Below are positions 7,292 through 15,206 of a DNA stretch of 22,473 bases, piece after piece. A program made the position numbers and the translations under genes. Source of the stretch: an uncultured Helicobacter sp. (lineage in GTDB: Bacteria > Campylobacterota > Campylobacteria > Campylobacterales > Helicobacteraceae); the NCBI RefSeq assembly GCF_937906905.1, contig NZ_CALERY010000015.1, positions 1 through 22,473 on the forward strand, written 5' to 3'. The first letter of the stretch is position 1. Each line of letters starts with the position of its first letter. The notes beneath the pieces were generated by a model, which was given only the letters and a program-made list of their open reading frames with translations, did not search any database and was not told the origin of the DNA.

Positions 7292-8227
7292 TTATGAAAT
7301 GTTGGCATAAGTGGCGCGCACTTGTGCGATCTCCTCCTTGCTGCCTAGGAAACAGGGCGTGCTATCATGCAGGCTTTCGCATGCAAGATCGAGCAGGCGC
7401 AAGTGCCCATCGATTGCTTCGCCGCCTGCGAGCTCATACACAAGCGCGAAAGGAAACACTTCAAAGAGCTTGCGGAGCTTGCCTCTGGGCGCATCACTTG
7501 TCGCAGGGTAGCTAAATAGCCCACCGCCTTTGCACAAAATCTGGTGCAAATCTGGCACCATGCCCCCGGAGTAGCGTAGGCGATAGCCTTGTGCGAAAAG
7601 ATCATCGATAAGAGCTTTATGTGCTTTATGCCAGTGCTTTTGTGTGCCACCAGGCGCATTGAGCTTGCCTTTGGGCTTTAGCGCTAGGTTTTGGCGACGC
7701 TCCCATTGTGCGCTATTGTGCGCATAGTGTGCTAGCTCGTTGTATGCTAGCACAAGCTCGAGCCTAGGACCATAGACTACATAGATTGCAGCGATAAGTG
7801 AAGCAGCACTAAAGCTCCCCTCATAAATCCCAAAAATACTCCCCACGCTTAGATTAGAGTCAAACAAGCTTGAGCCATCAAGTGGATCATAAGCGATGAG
7901 AATCCCGCCTTGCTCACTCTGGGGGGCGCTTAAACTTGGCGAGCTTATCATCGCGCTGGCGCTAGATTCTGGATCAGCCTTATAGAGTGCTTCTGGCTTC
8001 TCCTCCGAACATACGCCCTGCACACACGCAAGCTTCAAAAGCTCTTGTTCAAAGAGTCTATCTGCACGCACATCTACTGCTAGCTGTGTATCTCCGCTGG
8101 CATTGGTGCTTTCAAGATAGCTTGAAGTATCGCTTTGCAAGATTTCACGCACACTAAGTGCGCAGTGCTGGATACAGGCGAGAATCTCCTGGATAGCATG
8201 GGCGTGTCGAGCATGATGTGGCTTCAT
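7292..8227 (-). CDS. fbp: Class I fructose-1,6-bisphosphatase
   Basis: Hydrolyses fructose-1,6-bisphosphate to fructose-6-phosphate in gluconeogenesis, in the cytosol. Class I signatures are present: DPLDGSS at 114-120 (metal site), RYSGGMVPDLHQIL (substrate site), GKLRKLFEVFPFALVYELAGGEA, and the C-terminal HDSTPCFLGSKEE. At 311 residues it is slightly long; residues about 84-107 (Ser/Ala-rich, before GGILIAYDPLDG) look like an inserted linker. ATG 8227 is preceded by AAAGGA. It is divergent from rpe, with the two transcripts sharing a 98-base promoter region. An fbp-rpe-dnaQ neighbourhood is also what I recall in H. pylori. Confidence 0.95.
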   Translation of the reverse strand: MKPHHARHAHAIQEILACIQHCALSVREILQSDTSSYLESTNASGDTQLAVDVRADRLFEQELLKLACVQGVCSEEKPEALYKADPESSASAMISSPSLSAPQSEQGGILIAYDPLDGSSLFDSNLSVGSIFGIYEGSFSAASLIAAIYVVYGPRLELVLAYNELAHYAHNSAQWERRQNLALKPKGKLNAPGGTQKHWHKAHKALIDDLFAQGYRLRYSGGMVPDLHQILCKGGGLFSYPATSDAPRGKLRKLFEVFPFALVYELAGGEAIDGHLRLLDLACESLHDSTPCFLGSKEEIAQVRATYANIS

Positions 8228-8263
8228 AGTGTTCCTTTGGATTTTGTGATGAAGTTTTGCGTG

Positions 8264-8271
8264 ATTATAAT
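8264..8271. promoter_or_regulatory. Palindromic -10 box shared by divergent fbp and rpe
   Basis: The self-complementary GATTATAATC (8263-8272 region) gives a TATAAT hexamer on each strand: 8266-8271 on + for rpe and 8269-8264 on - for fbp. Expected start sites would lie about 48 bases before rpe and 30 before fbp. No good -35 is visible, which is usual for the Helicobacter housekeeping sigma factor. Confidence 0.6.
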
Positions 8272-8325
8272 CTAAAGCAATTTATGATATTCTTTAGTAT
8301 ATCTATTTTATCCTAGAGGTGGCTT

Positions 8326-8997
8326 ATGCTGGTGGCTCCAAGTATCTTGTCTGCGGATTTTTTGCGCCTTGGTCAGGAGGTAGAATCTATCTGCCAAAGT
8401 GGTGCAGATTTTTTGCATATTGATGTCATGGACGGGCATTTTGTGCCAAACTTGACTTTTGGCATGCCTATCATTACTCAAGTCGCGCGTGCCTCGAGTA
8501 TCCCGCTTGATGTGCATCTCATGGTAGAGAGAGTCGAGTGGTTTGTGGAGTATTTTTTGCCGCTGCAGCCAGAGTTTATAAGTGTGCATATCGAGGCGGT
8601 GGCGCATTTGCATAGGCTTATCTCTCACATACGCTCTAAGGGTATTCGCCCAGCCGTAGTGCTAAACCCCCACACCAGCGAGGAGAGTCTCCGCTATATC
8701 CTGCCAGATGTGGATATGGTGCTGCTTATGAGTGTGAATCCAGGCTTTGGCGGGCAGAAATTTATCCCAAGTGTGCTAGAGAAAGCCCGCAGGCTCAAAG
8801 ATCTTATCGAGGCAAAAAATCCTCGCTGCCTCATCGAAGTCGATGGTGGGGTGAATGCGGATAATATCCACGATCTACGCGCAGCAGGGGTGGATATCGT
8901 CGTGGCAGGAAGCTATGTGTTTGGTAGCAAAAACTACGCCAAGGCTATCACCTCGCTTAAAGTGGATTCTACGCCAGAATCTAGCCTAGAATCTTAG
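8326..8997 (+). CDS. rpe: Ribulose-phosphate 3-epimerase
   Basis: Interconverts ribulose-5-phosphate and xylulose-5-phosphate in the pentose phosphate pathway. The TIM-barrel motifs are in order: APSILSADF (4-12), HIDVMDGHFVPN with metal-binding His and Asp, DVHLMV, MSVNPGFGGQKFIP (phosphate site) and IEVDGGVN. The 223-residue length is near normal. ATG 8326 has an AGAGGTGG ribosome site. The last ten residues (VDSTPESSLES) are an extra Ser/Glu tail made of three GATTCT/AGAATC units and lie outside the fold. The dnaQ-like gene starts 17 bases later, so the two are likely one transcript. Confidence 0.95.
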   Translation: MLVAPSILSADFLRLGQEVESICQSGADFLHIDVMDGHFVPNLTFGMPIITQVARASSIPLDVHLMVERVEWFVEYFLPLQPEFISVHIEAVAHLHRLISHIRSKGIRPAVVLNPHTSEESLRYILPDVDMVLLMSVNPGFGGQKFIPSVLEKARRLKDLIEAKNPRCLIEVDGGVNADNIHDLRAAGVDIVVAGSYVFGSKNYAKAITSLKVDSTPESSLES

Positions 8998-9014
8998 AGT
9001 ATTGTAGGCTAGAT

Positions 9015-9821
9015 TTGGATATACAAGCACTGGCTAAACTCCTTAGCACAAGACTAGCAGATCGCCCTCTCACCTATGATGATATGCGAGCTTTGCTTGC
9101 AAGTGCTAGAGTGGATTCTGGGGTAGATTCTAGTGAGCTAGATTCTCTAGAGCAGGATTTGGTGCTTGAGCTTTTGCGCGCGCAGGGCTTCCCGCTAGAA
9201 TCCACCCAAGATTCTACCTACTATCTCGCCACCACGACCACGCCCTATACCAAGCAGCGATTTTGTTTTGTAGATATTGAGACCACAGGTGCTAAACCCA
9301 AGAATGCCCAGATTATCGAGATCGGTGCGATTGCGTATGAGGGGGGTGAGATTACAGGGCGGTTTGAGGAGTTTATTTATGCAGAATCTGTGCCAGAGAT
9401 TATCACAGAAATCACAGGGATCACCAGCTCCATGCTGCGCCATGCGCGTGGGGTAAAAGAGGTTTTGCAAGATTTTCGGGTATTCCTAGGAAATGATGTG
9501 TTTGTGGCACATAATGTAGGGTTTGACTATAGTTTTATCAGCCATGCATTAGAGTCCTGCTCGCTTGGTGTGCTGCTAAACCCGCGGCTTTGCACAATTG
9601 ATCTTGCGCGCCAATGTATTCTCTCCAAGCGCTACTCGCTTCAGTATCTTAATCAATCACTAGGGATCAACACTCCAGCTGCTCATCGTGCCTATGCAGA
9701 CGCACTCACTGCACTAGAAGTGTTTAAAATCTCCTGCTACTGCCTACCAGGCTCCATTCGCACGACAAAAGAGCTTATTGATTTTTCTAAAAAGATTTTG
9801 CCCAAAACCGCCAGAATCTAA
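9015..9821 (+). CDS. dnaQ: DnaQ-type 3'-5' exonuclease (DNA polymerase III epsilon-like)
   Basis: DEDDh exonuclease, probable proofreading subunit of DNA polymerase III. Motif ExoI is FVDIETTG (Asp87, Glu89), ExoII is HNVGFDYSFI (Asp171), and ExoIII is HRAYADALTALEVF (His224, Asp229). About 80 residues precede the nuclease domain. Part of this (residues 32-46, rich in Val-Asp-Ser and Glu-Leu-Asp-Ser) is coded by tandem GATTCT units and looks like recent low-complexity growth. The start is TTG 9015, the earliest in frame and close behind rpe; its ribosome site is weak, so a later start is possible. I recall an H. pylori homologue also next to rpe. Confidence 0.85.
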   Translation: MDIQALAKLLSTRLADRPLTYDDMRALLASARVDSGVDSSELDSLEQDLVLELLRAQGFPLESTQDSTYYLATTTTPYTKQRFCFVDIETTGAKPKNAQIIEIGAIAYEGGEITGRFEEFIYAESVPEIITEITGITSSMLRHARGVKEVLQDFRVFLGNDVFVAHNVGFDYSFISHALESCSLGVLLNPRLCTIDLARQCILSKRYSLQYLNQSLGINTPAAHRAYADALTALEVFKISCYCLPGSIRTTKELIDFSKKILPKTARI

Positions 9822-9873
9822 AAACTTACACAAGTCCAAACGCCACCATCACATCGTAAATTTCCCAATACTC

Positions 9874-9882
9874 TGCTATAAT
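9874..9882 (+). promoter_or_regulatory. Extended -10 promoter for gmd
   Basis: TGCTATAAT: a TG dinucleotide one base before a perfect TATAAT (9877-9882), 45 bases upstream of the gmd ATG and downstream of the dnaQ stop. This fits the Helicobacter housekeeping promoter form. Confidence 0.65.
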
Positions 9883-9926
9883 TCCCAGAATCTAAAACGC
9901 ACAAATCCACATATAAAGGTATTTCA

Positions 9927-11039
9927 ATGAGAAAAAAAGCTCTAATCACAGGTATCACCGGGCAAGATGGCGCGTATCTCGCAGAATTTCTCCTAAATCG
10001 CGGCTATGAGGTTCACGGCATTAAGCGTAGAAGCTCGCTGTTTAATACTGATAGGATTGACCATCTCTACCAAGACCCCCACATCGATAATCGCAACTTT
10101 TTCTTACACTATGGGGATTTGACAGACTCGACAAATCTTATCCGCATTATCCAAGAAGTGCGCCCAGATGAGATCTATAACCTCGCAGCGATGAGCCATG
10201 TGCAAGTAAGCTTTGAGACACCAGAATACACCGCAAACGCCGATGGCATAGGCACACTTAGAATCCTAGAAGCCGTGCGTCTGCTTGATTTGATAGATAC
10301 GACCAAAATCTACCAAGCCTCCACAAGCGAGCTATATGGGCTAGTGCAAGCTGTGCCTCAAAGTGAGAGCACGCCATTTTACCCGCGCTCGCCCTATGCT
10401 TGCGCCAAGCTCTATGCCTACTGGATTACGATCAACTACCGAGAGGCATATAATATGTTTGCTTGTAATGGGATTTTGTTTAACCACGAGAGTCCAATCC
10501 GCGGCGAGACATTTGTAACGCGCAAAATCACGCGAGGGGTTAGCAAAATCGCCCTAGGCTTGCAGGATAAACTCTATCTAGGCAATCTCTCTGCCAAGCG
10601 CGATTGGGGACACGCCAAGGACTATGTAGAGGCGATGTATCTTATCTTGCAGCAGCCAAAGGCAGAGGACTTTGTCATCGCCACGGGCGTTACGACACAG
10701 GTGCGCGACTTTGTGGCATTAGCATTTGGGGAGCTTGGCATTGAAGTGGAGTTTTTTGGAGAGGGAGTCAATGAAGTGGGCGTAGTCAAAGCGTGCAGGG
10801 GTGAGTATCAGCTGCCACAGGGGCAAGAAGTGGTAGCAGTGGATTCTAGGTATTTCCGCCCCACAGAAGTAGATCTGCTCCTGGGTGATCCCACCAAGGC
10901 ACAAAAGCTTTTAGGCTGGAAGCCTAAATATGATTTGTCAATGCTTGTCAAAGATATGATGCAAAGCGATATAAAGCTTATGCAAAAGGAAAAATTCTTG
11001 CAAGATAATGGCTACAACATCTTGCGCTATTTTGAATGA
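9927..11039 (+). CDS. gmd: GDP-mannose 4,6-dehydratase
   Basis: Converts GDP-mannose to GDP-4-keto-6-deoxymannose, the first step to GDP-fucose and related deoxysugars used in surface glycans. It is an extended short-chain dehydrogenase of 370 residues: the NADP-binding GITGQDG at 9-15, HGIKRRSSLFNTDRI, HYGDLTDS, the YNLAAMSHV segment, catalytic STSELYG and SPYACAK, and FNHESPIRGETFVTRK. Ribosome site AAAGG lies before ATG 9927, with its own promoter. The usual next enzyme (GDP-fucose synthase) is not in the window; downstream is ffh, separated by 119 bases. Confidence 0.95.
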   Translation: MRKKALITGITGQDGAYLAEFLLNRGYEVHGIKRRSSLFNTDRIDHLYQDPHIDNRNFFLHYGDLTDSTNLIRIIQEVRPDEIYNLAAMSHVQVSFETPEYTANADGIGTLRILEAVRLLDLIDTTKIYQASTSELYGLVQAVPQSESTPFYPRSPYACAKLYAYWITINYREAYNMFACNGILFNHESPIRGETFVTRKITRGVSKIALGLQDKLYLGNLSAKRDWGHAKDYVEAMYLILQQPKAEDFVIATGVTTQVRDFVALAFGELGIEVEFFGEGVNEVGVVKACRGEYQLPQGQEVVAVDSRYFRPTEVDLLLGDPTKAQKLLGWKPKYDLSMLVKDMMQSDIKLMQKEKFLQDNGYNILRYFE

Positions 11040-11052
11040 TAGACGCTAGCCC

Positions 11053-11100
11053 AAGCACCAGAGCGCAGAATCCAATCAGCAAGCTTTGCTATAGGTGCTT
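11053..11100 (+). other. Nested inverted repeat between gmd and ffh
   Basis: AAGCACC (11053-11059) pairs with GGTGCTT (11094-11100), enclosing a smaller AGCAA-GCT-TTGCT hairpin (11078-11090). There is no U run after it, so it is not a standard intrinsic terminator. It may be a processing site, a weak terminator of gmd or a leader structure of ffh. A GATAAT at 11124-11129 could be a -10 for ffh. Confidence 0.4.
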
Positions 11101-11158
11101 AAGCTCATCAGTGAAAATGCCACGATAATTTTAGAGACAAATCCCAAAAGGAGAATCT

Positions 11159-12502
11159 ATGTTTGACACCCTTAGCAGCTCTCTGCGCTCCATTGCTTCT
11201 AAAATCCGCTTTAATGATGATGACAAGGCTCTTAACCGCGCCCTAGATGAGCTCAAAAAAACCCTGCTAAAAAACGATGTCCATCACAAAGTTACCAAAT
11301 CTCTGCTCGATCAAATTGCTATACAAACAAGGGAGAAGGGCATCGGCAAGCAAAGCTTCTTAGACGCGCTGCAAGCTGCTCTGCTAGAGATTCTAACCAC
11401 AAGTGGGCATTATGGCTTTGTGTATGCGCCAAAGCCTCCCACAATCGTGCTTATGTGCGGCTTGCAAGGCAGTGGAAAAACAACCACTTCCGCCAAGCTT
11501 GCCAACTACCTAAAAACGCGCAACAAAAAGGTGCTGCTTGTGGCGTGTGATTTAGCACGCCTTGCGGCAGTCAAGCAGCTCCAAGTGCTAGGAGAGCAAA
11601 TCGAGGTAGAAGTCTTTAGCCCAGATTCTATGCCAGCAGAATCCAGCCCCATAGCAGTAGCACAAGCTGCTAAAAAGCGCGCAGAGCAAGGGGGCTTTGA
11701 TGTGGTGATTGTGGATTCTGCGGGGCGATTGGCGATTGATGAAGGGCTGATGAGTGAGCTGCAAAGCTTGCGCGATGAGCTGCACCCTGATGAGGTGTTT
11801 TATGTAGCAGACTCTCTTAGCGGGCAAGATGGCATTAGAAGTGCGCAGAGCTTCCACGAGCGCGTGGGGCTTAGTGGCGTGATACTTACAAAATTTGATA
11901 GCGATACAAAAGGTGGTATCGCGCTCAATATCGCCTACCAGCTCCAAATCCCGCTGCGCTTTATCGGTAATGGCGAGAAAATCCCCGATCTTGACATTTT
12001 TATCCCCGATCGCATTGTCTCACGGCTTATGGGAGCTGGAGATATAGTCTCGCTTGCAGAGAAAACTGCCACAATCATTGATGAAAAAGAAGCAAAAAAT
12101 ATCAGCAAAAAGCTTAAAAAAGGGCAGTTTGGCTTTGAAGACTTTCTAGCGCAAATCGAAAATGTCAAAAAGCTTGGCTCGATGAGCTCGATTATGTCGA
12201 TGATCCCGGGGCTCTCCCAAGTGGCTGGGCAGCTAAAAGATGTGGATTTGGATAACTCTAAGGAGCTCAAAAATATCCGCGCGATGGTCAATTCTATGAC
12301 AAAAAAGGAGCGCGAGAATCCAGACTTGCTCAATGGCTCAAGACGCAAGCGAATAGCGCAGGGAGCGGGGCTTGAAGTAGCTGATATCAATCGCATTGTC
12401 AAGCAGTTTGATATGGCAGCAAAAATGGCTAAGAAATTTAGCCAAAAGGGTAGTATGCAGGATTTTATGGGGCTAATGGGGCAGATGAAAGGCAGACGCT
12501 AG
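11159..12502 (+). CDS. ffh: Signal recognition particle protein Ffh (SRP54)
   Basis: GTPase that binds 4.5S RNA and signal sequences of nascent membrane proteins and docks with FtsY. The N domain is at 1-90. The G domain has GLQGSGKTTT (101-110), CDLARLAAVKQL, DSAGR and TKFDSDTKGG. The Met-rich M domain has the SMSSIMSMIPG region and ends in a Met/Gly/Lys-rich tail. At 447 residues it is a normal length with no insertion. ATG 11159 has AAAAGGAG 7 bases upstream. It heads the block ffh-rpsP-khpA-rimM-trmD-rplS, the same order as I recall in H. pylori. Confidence 0.97.
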   Translation: MFDTLSSSLRSIASKIRFNDDDKALNRALDELKKTLLKNDVHHKVTKSLLDQIAIQTREKGIGKQSFLDALQAALLEILTTSGHYGFVYAPKPPTIVLMCGLQGSGKTTTSAKLANYLKTRNKKVLLVACDLARLAAVKQLQVLGEQIEVEVFSPDSMPAESSPIAVAQAAKKRAEQGGFDVVIVDSAGRLAIDEGLMSELQSLRDELHPDEVFYVADSLSGQDGIRSAQSFHERVGLSGVILTKFDSDTKGGIALNIAYQLQIPLRFIGNGEKIPDLDIFIPDRIVSRLMGAGDIVSLAEKTATIIDEKEAKNISKKLKKGQFGFEDFLAQIENVKKLGSMSSIMSMIPGLSQVAGQLKDVDLDNSKELKNIRAMVNSMTKKERENPDLLNGSRRKRIAQGAGLEVADINRIVKQFDMAAKMAKKFSQKGSMQDFMGLMGQMKGRR

Positions 12503-12550
12503 CCCTAAATCTTATAAGAAACCTTAAGGCTAAACATATCTTTTTATGTG

Positions 12551-12556
12551 TATAAT
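12551..12556 (+). promoter_or_regulatory. -10 box TATAAT before rpsP
   Basis: A perfect TATAAT preceded by TGTG, 31 bases upstream of the rpsP ATG, in the 85-base gap after ffh. It suggests that the ribosomal protein cluster has its own promoter in addition to any read-through from ffh. Confidence 0.6.
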
Positions 12557-12587
12557 CCGCACTTTATTAAATAATTAAGGAGCAAAT

Positions 12588-12821
12588 ATGGCAACCGTTA
12601 TCCGCCTAACTCGTATGGGTCGAAAGAAAAAGCCATTTTATCGCGTGGTAGTTACAGATTCTCGCAAGAGACGCGATGGCGGCTGGATAGAATCCATTGG
12701 CTACTATAATCCACTCACTCAGCCTGCCACAATCAAAATCGATAATGATCGCCTTGCATATTGGAAAGGCGTGGGCGCGAAGATGAGTGAGCGTGTCGAA
12801 AAGCTCGCAGCTGGAAAATAG
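12588..12821 (+). CDS. rpsP: 30S ribosomal protein bS16
   Basis: Small-subunit protein needed for 16S rRNA folding in the body of the 30S particle. The 77-residue sequence starts ATVIRLTRMGRKKKPFYRVVV, then SRKRRDGGWIESIGYYNP and a lysine-rich end, matching the family over its whole length. AAGGAG lies 7 bases before ATG 12588. It is the first gene of the rpsP-khpA-rimM-trmD-rplS cluster. Confidence 0.97.
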   Translation: MATVIRLTRMGRKKKPFYRVVVTDSRKRRDGGWIESIGYYNPLTQPATIKIDNDRLAYWKGVGAKMSERVEKLAAGK

Positions 12822-12857
12822 CGTGAGCCTGCCAGAATCTATATAAAGAGTTTGTGT

Positions 12858-13094
12858 ATGGTTGAGCAGTTTGTCGAATCCTACATTAAAAAGATTGTCT
12901 CCTCTCCAGAGAAAGTCTCTATACAATCTTCCCAAGAAAACGATTTGAAGCTGCTAGATGTATTTGTCGCCACTGATGATATGGGACGCGTCATAGGCAA
13001 AGATGGCAGAATGATCGTCTCGCTAAAAACTTTTGTCTCAGGTGTCAAAGCAAAAGATGGCATGACCTACAAAATCACCGTTCATCCTTGCTAG
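12858..13094 (+). CDS. khpA: KhpA-type single KH-domain RNA-binding protein
   Basis: Small KH-domain protein of 78 residues that binds RNA, in other bacteria usually together with a KhpB partner. The GxxG loop is GRVIGKDGRMI, preceded by the VFVATDDM strand. The N-terminus (VEQFVESYIKKIVSSPEKV) matches the family. ATG 12858 is preferred over TTG 12852 because AAAGAG then sits 7 bases upstream. It lies between rpsP and rimM, its conserved place. After it come 151 bases without a clear gene. Confidence 0.9.
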   Translation: MVEQFVESYIKKIVSSPEKVSIQSSQENDLKLLDVFVATDDMGRVIGKDGRMIVSLKTFVSGVKAKDGMTYKITVHPC

Positions 13095-13245
13095 GAGAAT
13101 GCTATCTATGTGTAGTATAGCTCCAGTGAGCATGAGTAGGGTTGTTAAGTAGCATTGTGGCAGGGTCTAGCAGATAGCTTGTTTTTCCGTGGCAGTGCTT
13201 ATAAACTCCTAGAGTCCCACATGAGTATCCCCCAACTCCAATAAA

Positions 13246-13923
13246 ATGATGAAGCCAGACAAATCCACCAAGCCAGAATCGAATTTGCAAAACGCAGCCT
13301 TGCAAGCCAACCAGCCCTATACCATAGAGGTTGGCAGGCTTGGGCGGGTCGTGGGGCTACATGGCGCAATGGCATTTTATATGACAAGCGATTTTGTAGA
13401 GTTTATGCAGGTGGGGCTTGTGCTGTTTGAAGAGAGATTTCATCAAACACTTACCATACAATCTATAGAAAAAAAGCAGCGCTATTTTCTCCTTAGCTTT
13501 GTAGAGATAGATTCTAGGGAGCGTGCGCAAGAATTTGTGAATGCAAGGCTTTTTACCACGGAGGCGCAGACGCGTGAGTATTGTGTGTTGAAGCAGGGGG
13601 AGTTTTTTTATTTTGATGTGGTGGGGCTGGAGGTGATAGAGGAGGGTGTGGTGCTTGGTAGGGTAGAGGATATCGAGCGGATTGGTCTAACTGACTATTT
13701 TGTTGTTGCTCTAGATTCTGCCCCGATCGTGGAGAATCTAGCCGATACAAAAAGCCCCACTGATACAAAAAATCTAAAATCTTCCAAACGCTCCCAAAAA
13801 CGCCAAAAAGCTAAGCGTTGTTTGCTTCCATATATTGATGAGTATGTGCTGCATATAGAGCTAGCAGAATCTGGAAAAAGAGGTGGCGTTTTCACGCAAA
13901 ATGCCAAGCTGCTTTTTGAATAA
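13246..13923 (+). CDS. rimM: Ribosome maturation factor RimM
   Basis: Assembly factor for the head of the 30S subunit that binds S19. The N-terminal barrel is seen at VGRLGRVVGLHGAMAFY, and the PRC-like C-terminal domain at GEFFYFDVVGLEVIEEGVVLGRVEDIERIGLTDYF and LLPYIDEYVLHIEL. The 225 residues are longer than the usual 165-180. The excess is a Lys/Ser/Thr-rich linker at about 160-195, inside the PRC domain just before LLPYIDEYV, plus about 25 residues at the N-terminus. ATG 13246 (or 13249) has no ribosome site. A seven-codon reading frame (13221-13244) ends one base before it and could supply coupled translation. Confidence 0.9.
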   Translation: MMKPDKSTKPESNLQNAALQANQPYTIEVGRLGRVVGLHGAMAFYMTSDFVEFMQVGLVLFEERFHQTLTIQSIEKKQRYFLLSFVEIDSRERAQEFVNARLFTTEAQTREYCVLKQGEFFYFDVVGLEVIEEGVVLGRVEDIERIGLTDYFVVALDSAPIVENLADTKSPTDTKNLKSSKRSQKRQKAKRCLLPYIDEYVLHIELAESGKRGGVFTQNAKLLFE

Positions 13924-13958
13924 GCACGCTTAAAGAGTGCGGATAGAGAAAGGCTGGC

Positions 13959-14765
13959 ATGATATTTAGCTTCATCACACTTTTTCCCTCGTTGATTGAG
14001 GGATATTTCAGCGACTCGATTTTAAAAAATGCCAGAAACAAAGGGCTAATCACTATTGATACGATTGCGCTTCGAGATTTTGCGCTAGATTCTTACAAAA
14101 GTGCCGATGCCAAGCAGATAGGTGGCGGGGCAGGGCAGGTGCTACTGCCTGAAGTGCTACAACGCGCGATAGAGAGTGTATGCAAGCGTAGTGATTCTTA
14201 CACGCAGTCGCGCGAGAATCCAGCCCTCCAAACCCACACTTCTGCTAAAAATCTCCCATTAGCTCTTGCTGTAACCCCCAAGCCACATATCATATTTCTC
14301 ACCCCCTGTGCCAAGCCTTTTAGCCAAGATGACGCGATCCGCCTTGCCAAAAAAGAGCATATCGTCTTTGTTTGTGGGCGGTATGAGGGGATTGATGAGC
14401 GTGCGATTGAGCACTATGCGGACGAAGTGTTTAGCGTGGGGGATTTTATTTTGACAGGTGGGGAGCTTGCTGCGCTGTGTTTATGCGATAGTATCTCGCG
14501 CCAGATTCCCCAGGTGCTGGGCAATAGCGAGTCGCTACAAGGCGAGAGCTTTGAGTCGTGCCTACTTGAAGCACCGATATTTGCTCGCACGCAATCGCCT
14601 GCGAAAGGCTTTGAAAATTTCGCTCCTATTTCAGAGTATTCAAAGGGAAATCATAGTAGAATCTGCGCTTTGAAAAACCAGCTCGCTCTCTGCAAGACGC
14701 GCTATTTTAGACCAGATTTATTTGAGCGATGGAAATTTACACAAAGGGTGCATGATGAAAAATAG
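13959..14765 (+). CDS. trmD: tRNA (guanine-37-N1) methyltransferase TrmD
   Basis: Methylates G37 next to the anticodon with S-adenosylmethionine and so prevents frameshifting. Conserved blocks: FSFITLFPSLIEGYFSDSI, QIGGGAGQVLLPEVL, and the SAM-binding trefoil knot HIVFVCGRYEGIDERAIE ... VFSVGDFILTGGELAAL. The 268 residues exceed the usual 225-255. Residues about 76-105 (SDSYTQSRENPALQTH...) before HIIFLTPCAKPFSQ are an extra linker. The third residue of the usual PEP in the knot entry is Val here. The 3' end overlaps rplS by 11 bases, so the two genes are probably translationally coupled. Confidence 0.95.
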   Translation: MIFSFITLFPSLIEGYFSDSILKNARNKGLITIDTIALRDFALDSYKSADAKQIGGGAGQVLLPEVLQRAIESVCKRSDSYTQSRENPALQTHTSAKNLPLALAVTPKPHIIFLTPCAKPFSQDDAIRLAKKEHIVFVCGRYEGIDERAIEHYADEVFSVGDFILTGGELAALCLCDSISRQIPQVLGNSESLQGESFESCLLEAPIFARTQSPAKGFENFAPISEYSKGNHSRICALKNQLALCKTRYFRPDLFERWKFTQRVHDEK

Positions 14766-15111
14766 ATATATCGAGAGCTTTGAAAAAGCCCAGATACAGG
14801 ATAGACAAGTGCCACTATTTAAGGCGGGCGATACTGTTAAGCTTGGGATTCGCATTGTGGAGGGCGACAAAACCAGAATCCAGAATTTCGAGGGCGTGTG
14901 CATTTGCATTCGAGGCAATGGCGTGGATAAAACATTTACGATTCGAAAGATTGGCGCAAATAATGTCGGTGTCGAGAAGACTTTCCCGCTTTATAGCGAG
15001 AGTCTTGAGAGTATCAATGTGCTTCGCGTGGGCAAAGTAAGGCGAGCTAGACTCTACTATCTCCGCGACCGCAAAGGCAAAGCCGCTAGAATCAAAGAAG
15101 ATAGAAGCTAG
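14755..15111 (+). CDS. rplS: 50S ribosomal protein bL19
   Basis: Large-subunit protein at the 30S-50S interface. The 118 residues start MKNRYIESFEKAQ and contain FKAGDTVKLGIRIVEGDKTR, FEGVCICIRGNG, RKIGANNVGVEKTFPLYSES and RRARLYYLRDRKGKAARIKE. The start is ATG 14755, because AAAGGG lies 6 bases upstream and H. pylori L19 as I recall it begins the same way. ATG 14752 is three bases earlier and too near the ribosome site. It is the last gene of the cluster. Confidence 0.96.
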   Translation: MKNRYIESFEKAQIQDRQVPLFKAGDTVKLGIRIVEGDKTRIQNFEGVCICIRGNGVDKTFTIRKIGANNVGVEKTFPLYSESLESINVLRVGKVRRARLYYLRDRKGKAARIKEDRS

Positions 15112-15206
15112 ATTTACTACACAAGTTGGCTAGAGTCTAGCTAGGTAGGCTTACACCATCTTTCACTAATCCTTAAGCTAGAGTGATTTCACTGCATAAA
15201 GGAACT

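Noticed and set aside
13102..13387. Minus-strand open frames across the khpA-rimM gap
   Set aside because: They have no ribosome site or family features and run into rimM on the other strand; treated as chance frames.
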